The notes under the pieces are model-generated. The model was not told where the DNA came from. It was given only the letters and a program-made list of their open reading frames with translations, and did not search any database. A program made the position numbers and the translations under genes. A stretch of DNA of 41,169 bases from Vulcanimicrobiota bacterium (GTDB lineage: Bacteria; Vulcanimicrobiota; Vulcanimicrobiia; Vulcanimicrobiales; Vulcanimicrobiaceae): NCBI GenBank assembly GCA_003164495.1, contig PLTN01000032.1, forward strand, positions 20,038-61,206, read 5' to 3'. Shown here piece after piece: positions 1 to 8,506 of the stretch. Numbering within the stretch: position 1 is the first letter of the stretch; each line of letters starts with the position of its first letter.

Positions 1-2451
1 CGGAGCGAGCCGAGCGTATAACTCCAGTTCGCGTTCCGAGAATTGGCGCGAGAATAGGGCGAGAATCTCGCTCGCGCCGGCCGCGACCGCACCGACGATC
101 TCCTCGGCGAACGGAAAGCCGGAGTCGAACGGTGGCGCGTGCACCAGGACCAGTTCGCGCGGCAGATCCCACGGCGTCTCGACCAGCAGCGGCGTGCGCA
201 GCGCCGCCTCGGCCATCTCGGCGGCCGGAATCTCGTCCCACGCGGCATCGTCGGACAACGTGTATATTCTTGGTACGATACCGTACCGAATATGGACCGG
301 AAAGCGGAGCTCGATGCCGGAGCCCTCGTCGGGCAACACGCGCGCGCCGGCGATCGCGTTGATCAAGCTCGACTTGCCGCGCTTGAACGCGCCGATGACG
401 GCAACGCGCCAGCGTTCCGGCCGCAGCCCATGCTCGTAAGTATGCGGGTCGAAGCGCACGCCGGACGGCTCGACGCGCTCGCGCCCCGCGTCGGCGTCGA
501 GCGGGATGGCGGCGTCCGCGTGCTCGTGCCGCTCGACGCGGCTCTCGCGCGCAAAGTGCTCGCTCTGCGTTTCGATGCGGGTTGCGAGGCTCGCGACCGC
601 TTCCGCCGACGCGGTGAAATTCTTCGCGATCGCGCTCGAGTCGTTGCCGCTGCGCCGAGCGGCAAGTGCGCGATCGATGGCGCCCAGTGCTTCGTCGCGC
701 ACGCGCCCCGCTATCGCCGCGGCGCGTTCGGCCAAGCCGCCGGCGACGCGTTCGACGCGCGCCCCCACGTCGTCGACGAAATGGGCCACCTCATCATCGA
801 ACGCGGCGTAGAGTCCGCTGTTGAGGTCGGCGATCAGTTCGCGCTTCATGTACCGGCCGCCGGGTGAAGCGGCGAAGCGCGCCCCGATCGTGGTGACGAG
901 CGAGACCGACGGCCCACCGAGCGCGCCGAGCACGATCGTGCCGCGCAAGCCGGTCTCGAGATCGACGCTCCACGCGCCGCTCGAAGAGTCGGCGTCGAAG
1001 GCGCGCGCAGCGTCGGCGGTAACGGGAAGACGTTCGGCCGCCACCGCCGCGAGAATCGGCGCCAACCGTGTTTCGGCTGCAGCGCCGGCCACGATCGGTG
1101 CGACCGCGTCGCGTGAAGCCGCGCGCAGACGTTTCGCGCTGAGATCGGCGACGTCACCGGCAAAACGGCCCATGACGCTGGCCAGCGTTTCATCGACCAC
1201 GATGTGCAGCTTCGCGCGGTCGCGCAAGCGTGCGATGTCGGTCGTGTCGAACGCGCGCGAGAGCATGCGGTGAAGGGCGTCACGCATCGCCGAACCGGCG
1301 CTCGTGATCTCGGCGTGAAGTTGCGCGCCGGTTGCCGCGAGTGCGTTCCGTCCCGCCTCCGCGGCGGCGTCGACGGCGGCGAGCAGCGGTTCCAGCGCGG
1401 CGCGTTCGGTCGTCAGCGTAGCGGAATCGGTGGCGAGCGCCGCGACGTCGAGCGCCAGCGCGTCGGCGGCTCGCGTGGCAATGCGCCGCGCCTCGGCCGC
1501 CGCGCGGCGCAAGCGCGAGCGTCCGGTCGTGGCGACGAGCGAGGCATCGAGGGCGGCGAAGAATTCGGCGAACCGGCTCTGCGACATCAGCTCCGCGTTG
1601 CCGGTCAGCAGCCCTTCGGCGTATTCGCGGGCCGAGAGCGGGAAGACCGGGGTGTCGGGTGCGTGCACGGCGGCCTGCGCGACGATGCGCGCGGCGGCGG
1701 CTTGCCAGGCTTCACGGCCGCCGGCGGGATCGGTCATGCGCCACAGATCGATCTTCGTCTGCACGATGAACATGCTCTCGATGTAACGGCGGATGATCCC
1801 GAGAAACGAAGCGTCGCCGTCGGTGAACGGCTGTTGCGTGTCGATCAGGTAGAGAACGGCATCGGCGCCGGGCAAGTACGAGAGCGTCGCTCGCCGGTGC
1901 GCGGGATTGATCGAAGCGAGGCCCGGCGTGTCGGCAACGACGAACCCGTTGGCCAGGAACGGCGACGCGACGCCGATGCGGACGAGCGAGGGTGCGTCGC
2001 TTTCATCGCCGGTCGCGTCGTGCAACTTGCCTTCGCCGCCGACCGCAACGAAGCGCGCGAGACCGGCCATGGGGATCCGTTCGGTGCGCCCGCTCGGATA
2101 GTAGGCCGTGGCGGATTCTTCCTCGGCGTAGGACAGTTCGGTGATCGTCGCGGTCGACGGGTTGATGTCGGTCGCGAGCAGGCCCGTGATGCGCGTCGAG
2201 CCCGAACGTTCTTCGAGCGCGATCTTGCCCAGCAATGCGTTGAGCAAGAACGACTTGCCGCTCGAGAATTCGCCGACGACCGCTAAGACGAAACGGCCGG
2301 TGCGCAGCCGTTCGGCGTAGCGGCGCAGCTCGCGCAGATCGTCTCCGGCACCGTGCCAATGCGCGGCCGGTTCGAGCGTCGCCGACAATTCCTCGAGCAG
2401 CGCGGCGACGTCGTCGCGTGCCGACGCGTAGCGGGCGAGGCTGTCGGCCAC
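1..2451 (-). CDS. Two-headed bacterial dynamin-like GTPase (partial, 3' end outside window)
   Basis: Reading the minus strand from GTG 2451 gives an uninterrupted frame of 817 codons to the window edge, so the C-terminus is missing. Domain 1 has a complete GTPase set: G1 GEFSSGKS (residues 60-67), G3 DTPG (174-177), G4 TKID (232-235) and a G5-like SAR near residue 275. A long, Ala-rich helical region follows, with a hydrophobic stretch around 500-525 that could be a membrane paddle. A second G1, GAFKRGKS, lies at 687-694. This tandem layout is that of fused bacterial dynamins such as Bacillus DynA, which bind and remodel membranes. The second G3 region reads HAPP instead of DxxG, so the second head may be catalytically weak. 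The start directly follows the TAA of the upstream phosphomannomutase gene, implying co-transcription. The two-headed dynamin call is firm; the cellular role is unknown. Confidence 0.85.
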   Translation of the reverse strand, partial: MADSLARYASARDDVAALLEELSATLEPAAHWHGAGDDLRELRRYAERLRTGRFVLAVVGEFSSGKSFLLNALLGKIALEERSGSTRITGLLATDINPSTATITELSYAEEESATAYYPSGRTERIPMAGLARFVAVGGEGKLHDATGDESDAPSLVRIGVASPFLANGFVVADTPGLASINPAHRRATLSYLPGADAVLYLIDTQQPFTDGDASFLGIIRRYIESMFIVQTKIDLWRMTDPAGGREAWQAAAARIVAQAAVHAPDTPVFPLSAREYAEGLLTGNAELMSQSRFAEFFAALDASLVATTGRSRLRRAAAEARRIATRAADALALDVAALATDSATLTTERAALEPLLAAVDAAAEAGRNALAATGAQLHAEITSAGSAMRDALHRMLSRAFDTTDIARLRDRAKLHIVVDETLASVMGRFAGDVADLSAKRLRAASRDAVAPIVAGAAAETRLAPILAAVAAERLPVTADAARAFDADSSSGAWSVDLETGLRGTIVLGALGGPSVSLVTTIGARFAASPGGRYMKRELIADLNSGLYAAFDDEVAHFVDDVGARVERVAGGLAERAAAIAGRVRDEALGAIDRALAARRSGNDSSAIAKNFTASAEAVASLATRIETQSEHFARESRVERHEHADAAIPLDADAGRERVEPSGVRFDPHTYEHGLRPERWRVAVIGAFKRGKSSLINAIAGARVLPDEGSGIELRFPVHIRYGIVPRIYTLSDDAAWDEIPAAEMAEAALRTPLLVETPWDLPRELVLVHAPPFDSGFPFAEEIVGAVAAGASEILALFSRQFSERELELYARLAP

Positions 2452-3804
2452 TTACCCTCGGATGATGGCGAGCGCCTCGTCCCGGTGGCGCTCCATCAGG
2501 TCCTTGCTGTCGCCCTCGACGTTGAGGCGCAGTAGCGGTTCGGTATTCGATGGACGTACGTTCATCCACCAGTCGTCGTATTGGATTGTGACGCCGTCGA
2601 GGAAATCGATCTTCGCATCCTTGAAGCGATCTTGCAGCTTTTGCAATGTCTGCGGGATGTCTTTGACTTCCGAGTTGACTTCGCCCGACCGCGCGCGTTT
2701 GTCGATCGGTGCGATGACGCTCGAAACCTTGCCGGGCGCGCGGCTGAAGACGTTGAGGCACTGCATGAGCGCGATCATTCCGGAGTCGGCGAACCAGTTG
2801 CGCTTGAAGTAGAAATGCCCGGAATGTTCGCCGCCGAACGGGATGTCTTCGTCGCGCATCGTCTTCTTGATGAACGAGTGGCCGACTTTCGAACGCACCG
2901 GTATCCCGCCGGCTTTCTCGATCGCTTCGGGGACGCTGCGGCTGCAGATCAGGTTGTAGAGAATCTTTGCGCCGGGATTGAGACGGATCGTGTCGATGCC
3001 CACGAGCGCGGTGACGATGTCGCCGCCGATCAGCTGCGCCTTCTCGTCGACCAGGAACATCCGATCGGCATCGCCGTCGAACGCGACGCCGAAATCGCAG
3101 CCGTGCTCGGTGACGGCTTTCTGCAAGTCGACCATGTTCTCGGGTTCGATCGGGCTGGCCGGATGATTCGGAAAGGTACCGTCGAGATCGAAGTACATCG
3201 GGATGACCTTGCACGGCAAGCGCCCGAACACGCGCGGTACCGTTTCGCCGGCCATGCCGTTGCCGGCATCGATCGCGATCGTGAACGGTTTGATCGCGCT
3301 GATGTCGTCGATGAAGGAGAGGCAATGATCGGCAAAGCCTTCGAGGATCTCTTGCTGCTTGATCGTGCCCTTGCGCGCCGCGGCCGGTTTGAAATCACCG
3401 GCGATCGCCTTGTCGCGGATCTCGGCTAAGCCCGTCTCGATCGAGATTGCGATCGCCTCTTCGCGGCAGAACTTGAAGCCGTTGTACTGCGCCGGGTTAT
3501 GTGAAGCCGTGATCATGATCCCGCCGTCGAAACCGTAATGGCCGACGGCGAAGTAGATGGCATCGGTGGAGATGAGGCCGACCTGCGTGACGTCGGCGCC
3601 GGCGTCGGTCGCTCCCCGCGAGAGCGCGGCCATGAACGCCTCGCCCGAGGGGCGCATGTCGCGGCCGATACAGATGTTTTTGCGGTCGAGTACTTCGACG
3701 AACGCGCGGCCGATCGCGTAGGCGATATCGTCGTTGAGTTGCGCCGGAACGATGCCGCGGATGTCGTAACTCTTGAAAATCGACGTATCGATGTCGGTGC
3801 GCAT
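2452..3804 (-). CDS. manB: Phosphomannomutase/phosphoglucomutase (alpha-D-phosphohexomutase)
   Basis: 450 residues, full length for the bacterial PMM/PGM family, which interconverts hexose 6-phosphates and hexose 1-phosphates for sugar nucleotide, exopolysaccharide and LPS synthesis in the cytoplasm. All four signature loops are visible: the phosphoserine loop TASHNP with Ser101, the Mg-binding loop DGDADR (243-248), the sugar-binding loop GGEHSG (324-329) and the phosphate-binding loop RPSNTE (417-422). Mannose versus glucose preference cannot be told from sequence alone, so the symbol is approximate. The gene is upstream of, and abuts, the dynamin gene. It is divergent from the dehydrogenase at 3831 with only 26 bp between start codons. 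No good Shine-Dalgarno sequence is visible before ATG 3804. Confidence 0.93.
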   Translation of the reverse strand: MRTDIDTSIFKSYDIRGIVPAQLNDDIAYAIGRAFVEVLDRKNICIGRDMRPSGEAFMAALSRGATDAGADVTQVGLISTDAIYFAVGHYGFDGGIMITASHNPAQYNGFKFCREEAIAISIETGLAEIRDKAIAGDFKPAAARKGTIKQQEILEGFADHCLSFIDDISAIKPFTIAIDAGNGMAGETVPRVFGRLPCKVIPMYFDLDGTFPNHPASPIEPENMVDLQKAVTEHGCDFGVAFDGDADRMFLVDEKAQLIGGDIVTALVGIDTIRLNPGAKILYNLICSRSVPEAIEKAGGIPVRSKVGHSFIKKTMRDEDIPFGGEHSGHFYFKRNWFADSGMIALMQCLNVFSRAPGKVSSVIAPIDKRARSGEVNSEVKDIPQTLQKLQDRFKDAKIDFLDGVTIQYDDWWMNVRPSNTEPLLRLNVEGDSKDLMERHRDEALAIIRG

Positions 3805-3830
3805 GTGATTCCACGCTTTCGGAGGGTGAA

Positions 3831-4802
3831 ATGGCGAAACCTATGGTCGTGGTCACGCGAGCCGTCCCGCGCGAGGCGCTCGAACTGCTCGCTGCCCACG
3901 CGACCGTGGACGCCAATGGTGCCGACGTGGGTTATACCCCGGAAGAACTGGTTTCGCACGCGCGCGACGCCGACGCGATGGTGTCGTTGCTCACCGACCG
4001 CATCGACGATTCCGTCATTTCCCAATGTCCCAAGCTCAAGGTGGTCGCCAACGTTGCGGTCGGTTACGACAACATCGACGTCGCGGCCGCGGCCCGGCGC
4101 GGCGTGGCGGTCACCAACACCCCGGGCGTGCTCACCGATGCGACGGCGGATTTCGCTTGGGCGCTGCTGCTCGCCGTTGCGAGAAATGTCGTTCCGGCCG
4201 ACCGGTACGTGCGCGACAGGCGTTTTCGCGAGTGGATGATGATGGAGTTCCACGGTGCGGAGCTGGCCGGGCGGACGCTGGGCATCGCGGGCTTCGGACG
4301 CATCGGCGCCGCCGTAGCGCGCCGCGGCCGCGGTTTCGGCATGCACGTGATCTACGCCAACTCGCGCCGCGTCGCACAAGCGCTCGAAGAAGAGACCGGC
4401 GCCCACTTCGTCGATAAAGAGACGCTGCTTGCATCGAGCGACGTGCTCTCGCTGCACGTCCCGCTGACGGCGGCCACGCGACACTATCTGAGCGACGCGG
4501 AGTTCGCGTTGATGAAGGCGTCGGCATTTGTGATCAACACCGCGCGCGGCCCGGTGATCGACGAAGCGGCACTCGCGCGTGCCCTCACGTCGGGCGCGAT
4601 TCGCGGCGCCGGCATCGACGTGTTCGAACGCGAACCCGCCGTCGACCCGGCGCTGCTCGCTGCGCCCAACACCGTCCTCGCGCCGCACATCGGATCCGCC
4701 ACGACCGAAACCCGCACCAAAATGGCCCTGATGGCCGCCGAAAACGTCATCGCCGTCCTCGCCGGCAGAACCCCGGTAAACCCCGTCACGCTCAAGGAAT
4801 GA
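3831..4802 (+). CDS. D-isomer-specific 2-hydroxyacid dehydrogenase (glyoxylate/hydroxypyruvate reductase type)
   Basis: 323 residues, typical for GyaR-like enzymes that reduce glyoxylate or hydroxypyruvate (or oxidise D-glycerate) with NAD(P)H. The Rossmann motif GFGRIG is at 154-159. The catalytic triad of the family is present: Arg239 in TARG, Glu268 in FEREP and His286 in PHIG. The N-terminal substrate-domain block VAVGYDNID is at 75-83. There is no C-terminal ACT domain, which argues against a full-length SerA (3-phosphoglycerate dehydrogenase). A strong GGAGGG ribosome site sits about 5-10 nt before ATG 3831. The exact substrate is inferred from length and motif style only. Confidence 0.9.
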   Translation: MAKPMVVVTRAVPREALELLAAHATVDANGADVGYTPEELVSHARDADAMVSLLTDRIDDSVISQCPKLKVVANVAVGYDNIDVAAAARRGVAVTNTPGVLTDATADFAWALLLAVARNVVPADRYVRDRRFREWMMMEFHGAELAGRTLGIAGFGRIGAAVARRGRGFGMHVIYANSRRVAQALEEETGAHFVDKETLLASSDVLSLHVPLTAATRHYLSDAEFALMKASAFVINTARGPVIDEAALARALTSGAIRGAGIDVFEREPAVDPALLAAPNTVLAPHIGSATTETRTKMALMAAENVIAVLAGRTPVNPVTLKE

Positions 4803-4832
4803 ACGCGGGCTCCTTGCGGCACTAAGCCGCGT

Positions 4833-6053
4833 ATGCGGCGGCGAGGTGAGGCGGGGTTTACGCTGATCGAGATGGTCGTCGTGACGGCGATCGTCGTGAT
4901 CGTCGCCGGAACGATCGGCACGCTTTTTCTCGCCGGCGCATCACCGGCGGTCGCTTCCGCGGGCCGCGATGTCGGCGCGGCATTCGACGAAGCTCGCCGC
5001 ACGGCGATCGCGTTCGACGCGGCGACCGTCGTGTTCGCACCGGCGCAAAGCGGCAGCGGCTACCGCGCGCGGATCTACGCGCGCATGCCCGGTGATCCCG
5101 CGTTCGCGGAGCGCAACGGGCCGGCGTACGACAGCACGGTCGCGATCACCGAAACGGCGTCGCCGCTCGGCGCACCGGGCTTCGCGTTCGGCATCGACAG
5201 CCGCGGCACGGTCACCGGTTTCGCCGATTTCGTCGCGGGACAGACGAACGGGACGAGTCACCGGTGCCCGGCTAGCGGCGCATTTGTCTTACGTCTGGCG
5301 TATGCGGCCGACGTGCGGACGGTGACGATTCCGTGTCAGCTTCCGGTCAGCAGCAGCACCCCGGTCGCATTTGAGACACCACCGGAAACCCCGTCCGCGG
5401 CGCCGCTTTCAGGCGCGACGTGTCCCGGCACCGAAACCTGCACGCTCGCGCTCATCACGCCGCCGGCTGCGTCATGCCCGCCGGGGTACACCGTCGATGC
5501 AACGACGCCGGGCGTCTGCGATGCCGCCGCTGCACCAACGCCGAGCGCAGCAAGTACGTGTCCGCCGGGCTACGCGGGCCAGCCGCCGGATTGCACGCTC
5601 GCCGCCATCCCGACGCCCACGCCGATCGCGCCGCCGGGCTGCTCTCCCGGTACTCCTGATCCGCTCGGATTTTCGAGTTGCCTCGAGTCCGATCCGATCC
5701 ACATCACGGGGAACGCGATCACCCGCCAGGGCTGCGGAACGCACACGCCGATTGCCGATCCGGGCGCGAGCTTCTCGATCATCGTTGATATTTGGCAAGA
5801 CGGTGCGCCGTGGGGTTCCTACATCATCGACGTCTCCGAACTCAAGACAAAATGGATGGATGTCGCGTTTATGCCGCCGCAGCAAGTCTGCGGATTAGCG
5901 TATAGCCTTGGGTTTCACATCGACGCAGCCGCCCCGGAGTCCGGAAACGCGGTATCGACGCCGTTGCAAGACACCGGCGACCCGGCATTCGCCAACGACG
6001 GCATCGACTCGATACTCGTACCGCCCGCCGGAAGCTGGGGCAGCAACGCGTAA
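4833..6053 (+). CDS. FimT/GspH-like minor pilin with long Cys-rich C-terminal extension
   Basis: 406 residues. The N-terminus carries a type III (prepilin) signal: a short basic leader, Gly8 cleavage, then FTLIE with Glu13 as the mature Glu5, followed by a hydrophobic helix (about 14-36). Residues 1-170 match the size of a FimT/GspH pseudopilin. From about 180 to 290 the chain becomes Pro/Thr-rich with many Cys and two CPPGY motifs (215-219 and 243-247). A further roughly 115-residue domain (about 290-406) is unrecognised. This is about twice the normal length for FimT. A 5-bp hairpin (4816-4830) lies just before ATG 4833 and no Shine-Dalgarno is evident. It is likely part of the minor pilin set continuing at 7415. 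The pilin call is firm; the specific role is inferred. Confidence 0.82.
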   Translation: MRRRGEAGFTLIEMVVVTAIVVIVAGTIGTLFLAGASPAVASAGRDVGAAFDEARRTAIAFDAATVVFAPAQSGSGYRARIYARMPGDPAFAERNGPAYDSTVAITETASPLGAPGFAFGIDSRGTVTGFADFVAGQTNGTSHRCPASGAFVLRLAYAADVRTVTIPCQLPVSSSTPVAFETPPETPSAAPLSGATCPGTETCTLALITPPAASCPPGYTVDATTPGVCDAAAAPTPSAASTCPPGYAGQPPDCTLAAIPTPTPIAPPGCSPGTPDPLGFSSCLESDPIHITGNAITRQGCGTHTPIADPGASFSIIVDIWQDGAPWGSYIIDVSELKTKWMDVAFMPPQQVCGLAYSLGFHIDAAAPESGNAVSTPLQDTGDPAFANDGIDSILVPPAGSWGSNA

Positions 6054-6064
6054 TCGCTTCCGCT

Positions 6065-6252
6065 TGTCATCCCGAGCGGAGCACCGTAGGGTGCGTAGTC
6101 GAGGGACCAGCCGTAGCCGCGGTGGTCAGCAGGGCAACTCCACTCAGCGTTGGTGTTAGACTACTCGTCCGCCCTGCGGCGTCCGAGCTCGGCGACGACG
6201 ATCGTGGCGCGTTCCTCGACGACGCGCCTTCGGCGCTTTGCTCGGAATGACA
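6065..6252. repeat. 188-bp inverted-repeat (REPIN/MITE-like) element
   Basis: Two arms of about 43 bp face each other. The left arm (6065-6108) begins TGTCATCCCGAGC, and the right arm (6210-6252), read on the minus strand, begins TGTCATTCCGAGC. They match at about 80% with one gap. Each arm holds its own 5-bp hairpin, GCACC/GGTGC on the left and GCGCC/GGCGC on the right, so the one A-T pair is replaced by G-C (a compensatory change). An inner pair AGGGC/GCCCT (near 6131 and 6171) adds further fold-back. The element fills the gap between a plus-strand pilin gene and a convergent minus-strand lipoprotein gene, where REP-type elements commonly sit. No ORF is seen inside. Confidence 0.75.
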
Positions 6253-6277
6253 CAGAAACGAAGACGGTACTCTGAAT

Positions 6278-7336
6278 CTACGAGTTGTTCACGACGGTGC
6301 CGGCGGGGCACGGCGTCGATACGGGATAGCCGTATGCGCCGACCACGGTATCGGCGGCGTTCGGGGTGACGAGTTCGTAGTCGACGTTTGCAAATGCGGG
6401 GGCGCTCGCGTCGACGACGGCTGCGAGGCCGGCCCAAAGGTGCGCGCCGTCCACGAGGTTGAGATAATGACCGCCGGGCGGATTCGAAGTCTTCTCGGCC
6501 AGAAACGCCGCCTCGGCGTACCCGAAAGCGACGGCGCCGGTTCCCGAAACGAGCGCGAGGTTTTCACCGGTGAGGCCGATCGCGCCGATCGCAACGTAAC
6601 GCGACGACGGCCCCACGTTCTTCGTGTCGTAGTGACAGAAGTAATTTGCCGACGATTCATCGCTCGCGTGGAGACGCGCGGCTTCCTCGGCGGATTCATC
6701 GAAAATCAGCGGCCCGGCGCCGTTTGCGGCCCGGTCGGCGTTCACCGCGGCCAGTGCGCCGGCTTCGGCGGCAGACGCGCTCGAAATGCGCAGCACCAAC
6801 CCCGTCGATGCGGCGAGAAACCGATGCATGGGGAGCGGAGCACCCGCGCTCGTTCCGTCCGTTCCCGCGCCGAAAACTTCGACATAGTAGCCGGTTGCCG
6901 GCGGCACGAAGCCGCTGAGATTATCCGGCGGAACGACAAACGGTTCGGCGCTCGACGCCGCTGCCGGTGCGATCGCCGGGGTCAGCGCGAACGCGCCGCC
7001 GGCATTTGTCGTGACCGCCGCGTCACCGGCCGGCAATTGCGCCGGCGGTGTGCCGCCCACGATCGGAACCGGCCCCACGATCACCGTCGCATGCGCGAGC
7101 GGAACGGTTTGCGATGCATCCGCGGACGCGTACGTCACGCCGGCGATTGCCGCCGGTCCGTACGCATCGGCCGCCAGCGCAACGACGCTGCCGGCTACCG
7201 TGACCCCGGGCGGAGTTGTGGGACTCGCACTCGGGATCCCGATCGCGGATGTGCCGCCCGCGTTCGCTGTGCCGCCGGGTCCTCCGCCGCACGCGGCGAG
7301 CGCGAGGACCATGGGCGCGACGAACGCGTGCTTCAC
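6278..7336 (-). CDS. CAP/SCP-domain lipoprotein
   Basis: GTG 7336 gives 352 residues with a lipoprotein signal peptide ending at lipobox LAAC (Cys16). The frame is open much further upstream, but that part is antisense to the pilin genes. The next internal ATG (7312) would leave too short a signal. The middle (about 45-185) is a low-complexity, Ala/Pro-rich region with beta-rich, carboxypeptidase-regulatory-like character. Residues about 195-330 form a CAP (SCP/Tpx-1/Ag5/PR-1) domain: His223, the GENLA motif with Glu258, and GHYLNL with His290 correspond to the family's cavity residues. Bacterial CAP proteins are extracytoplasmic and mostly of unknown activity. It lies on the opposite strand between two blocks of pilin genes, 78 bp divergent from the next pilin. 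Confidence 0.83.
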   Translation of the reverse strand: MKHAFVAPMVLALAACGGGPGGTANAGGTSAIGIPSASPTTPPGVTVAGSVVALAADAYGPAAIAGVTYASADASQTVPLAHATVIVGPVPIVGGTPPAQLPAGDAAVTTNAGGAFALTPAIAPAAASSAEPFVVPPDNLSGFVPPATGYYVEVFGAGTDGTSAGAPLPMHRFLAASTGLVLRISSASAAEAGALAAVNADRAANGAGPLIFDESAEEAARLHASDESSANYFCHYDTKNVGPSSRYVAIGAIGLTGENLALVSGTGAVAFGYAEAAFLAEKTSNPPGGHYLNLVDGAHLWAGLAAVVDASAPAFANVDYELVTPNAADTVVGAYGYPVSTPCPAGTVVNNS

Positions 7337-7414
7337 CGCAACGCTAGTGCCCGAGTGCCCCGGTTTTATGCGCGCCGCGACTAGCGGCGCTCCGATGCGG
7401 GCACTGCTGAGCGC

Positions 7415-8506
7415 ATGCACGCGAACCGAACGTCGCGCGAAGCCGGCTTCACGCTGATCGAAGTTCTGGTAGCGACGGCCCTGTTCGTGTTCGTTGCGCT
7501 GGCCGGCTTCGAAGCCGTGCGCCAGATCGGCTGGAACGTCGATCTGCTCGCGCAGCGCGCCGATGCGGCGGCGCAGCTCGACGTCGCGGCGGCCATGCTG
7601 CGTTCGGATGCGCTCTCGGCCGTCGCGGTTTGGAAACCGGCATCGACCTGCGGCGACGCGGTCGAATTCATGCAGCGCAATGCCGGTGGCACGTCGTTCT
7701 TGCTCTACGTCGCGCAGCCGCCGGCACTCGTGCGCGCGGCTGCGGCCGGTCCCATGAATCCGTGCGATCCCGCGCTGCAAACGCAAGTCGCGGTCTCGCC
7801 GATCGCAAGCCTGACCGTCACGGCGATCCCCGCGGCGGCGCTGCCGGCACACACCGATCCGGTTTCGGGCAACGGCGACGGCGCGCTTTTCAACGCGGCC
7901 GGCATCACGGCGGTCGCAGCCGATTCGCACGCGCTGGACGTCGATGGGTCGCACATCATGACCGGTAACGGCGTCATCGAGGTGAGCATCGATGCAGATC
8001 CGGTGCAGACGACCATCGACCTCGTCGCGGGGAACCGTCCCTCGGCGTACACCCAAGTCCTGGCGTACACGTGCAACGGCCGCTGCGAAGCGAATGCCGC
8101 CTTTCCGGAGATTCGCAACGCCGCGTTCACCGATTGCGCGCCCGGCTACGACTTCCAGAACGCGCCCGCGTACTACGTTCCCGCGGCGTATGGCTATGCC
8201 GGGTTGGGCAACGGCAATCAGCGCATCGTCGTCACGGCCTATAGCGTCACGGGCGGGTATACGTTTGCGTTCGCGGGCGCCGTGCCGGGCACGGCCGAGC
8301 GGACGTGGCCCGTGGCACTCTGGCCGCCGGCGGGTTCCCCACTGGCCGGCACCATCGCCGATCCGTATCCGGTCAACTATGCGAGCAACGCCGTGCAGGC
8401 GCGCGGCGCGGCGCAAATTGCGAGCGACCTCGGCGAGCCGGCGGCGTTCTCCGCCGAGCTCTCCGCCTGCGCGGACATGCACGCGGACCCGACGTTCGAT
8501 GACTGA
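7415..8506 (+). CDS. PilW/GspJ-like prepilin-type protein
   Basis: 363 residues beginning with a prepilin peptidase site, EAG|FTLIE (cleavage after Gly11, mature Glu5 = Glu16), and a hydrophobic helix of about 20 residues, the N-terminal assembly helix of type IV pilins and pseudopilins. The remainder is Ala-rich with scattered Cys and no other recognised domain. Length fits PilW/GspJ-type minor pilins better than GspH/I. It overlaps the next gene by 8 nt, so the two are almost certainly translated together. Minor pilins prime pilus assembly and tune adhesion or DNA uptake; which of these applies here cannot be read from the sequence. Confidence 0.82.
   Translation: MHANRTSREAGFTLIEVLVATALFVFVALAGFEAVRQIGWNVDLLAQRADAAAQLDVAAAMLRSDALSAVAVWKPASTCGDAVEFMQRNAGGTSFLLYVAQPPALVRAAAAGPMNPCDPALQTQVAVSPIASLTVTAIPAAALPAHTDPVSGNGDGALFNAAGITAVAADSHALDVDGSHIMTGNGVIEVSIDADPVQTTIDLVAGNRPSAYTQVLAYTCNGRCEANAAFPEIRNAAFTDCAPGYDFQNAPAYYVPAAYGYAGLGNGNQRIVVTAYSVTGGYTFAFAGAVPGTAERTWPVALWPPAGSPLAGTIADPYPVNYASNAVQARGAAQIASDLGEPAAFSAELSACADMHADPTFDD

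Noticed and set aside
1204-2286. 360-residue plus-strand frame
   Set aside because: Shadow of the dynamin gene on the minus strand: Arg/Gly-rich with no motifs, while the minus frame carries complete GTPase motifs.
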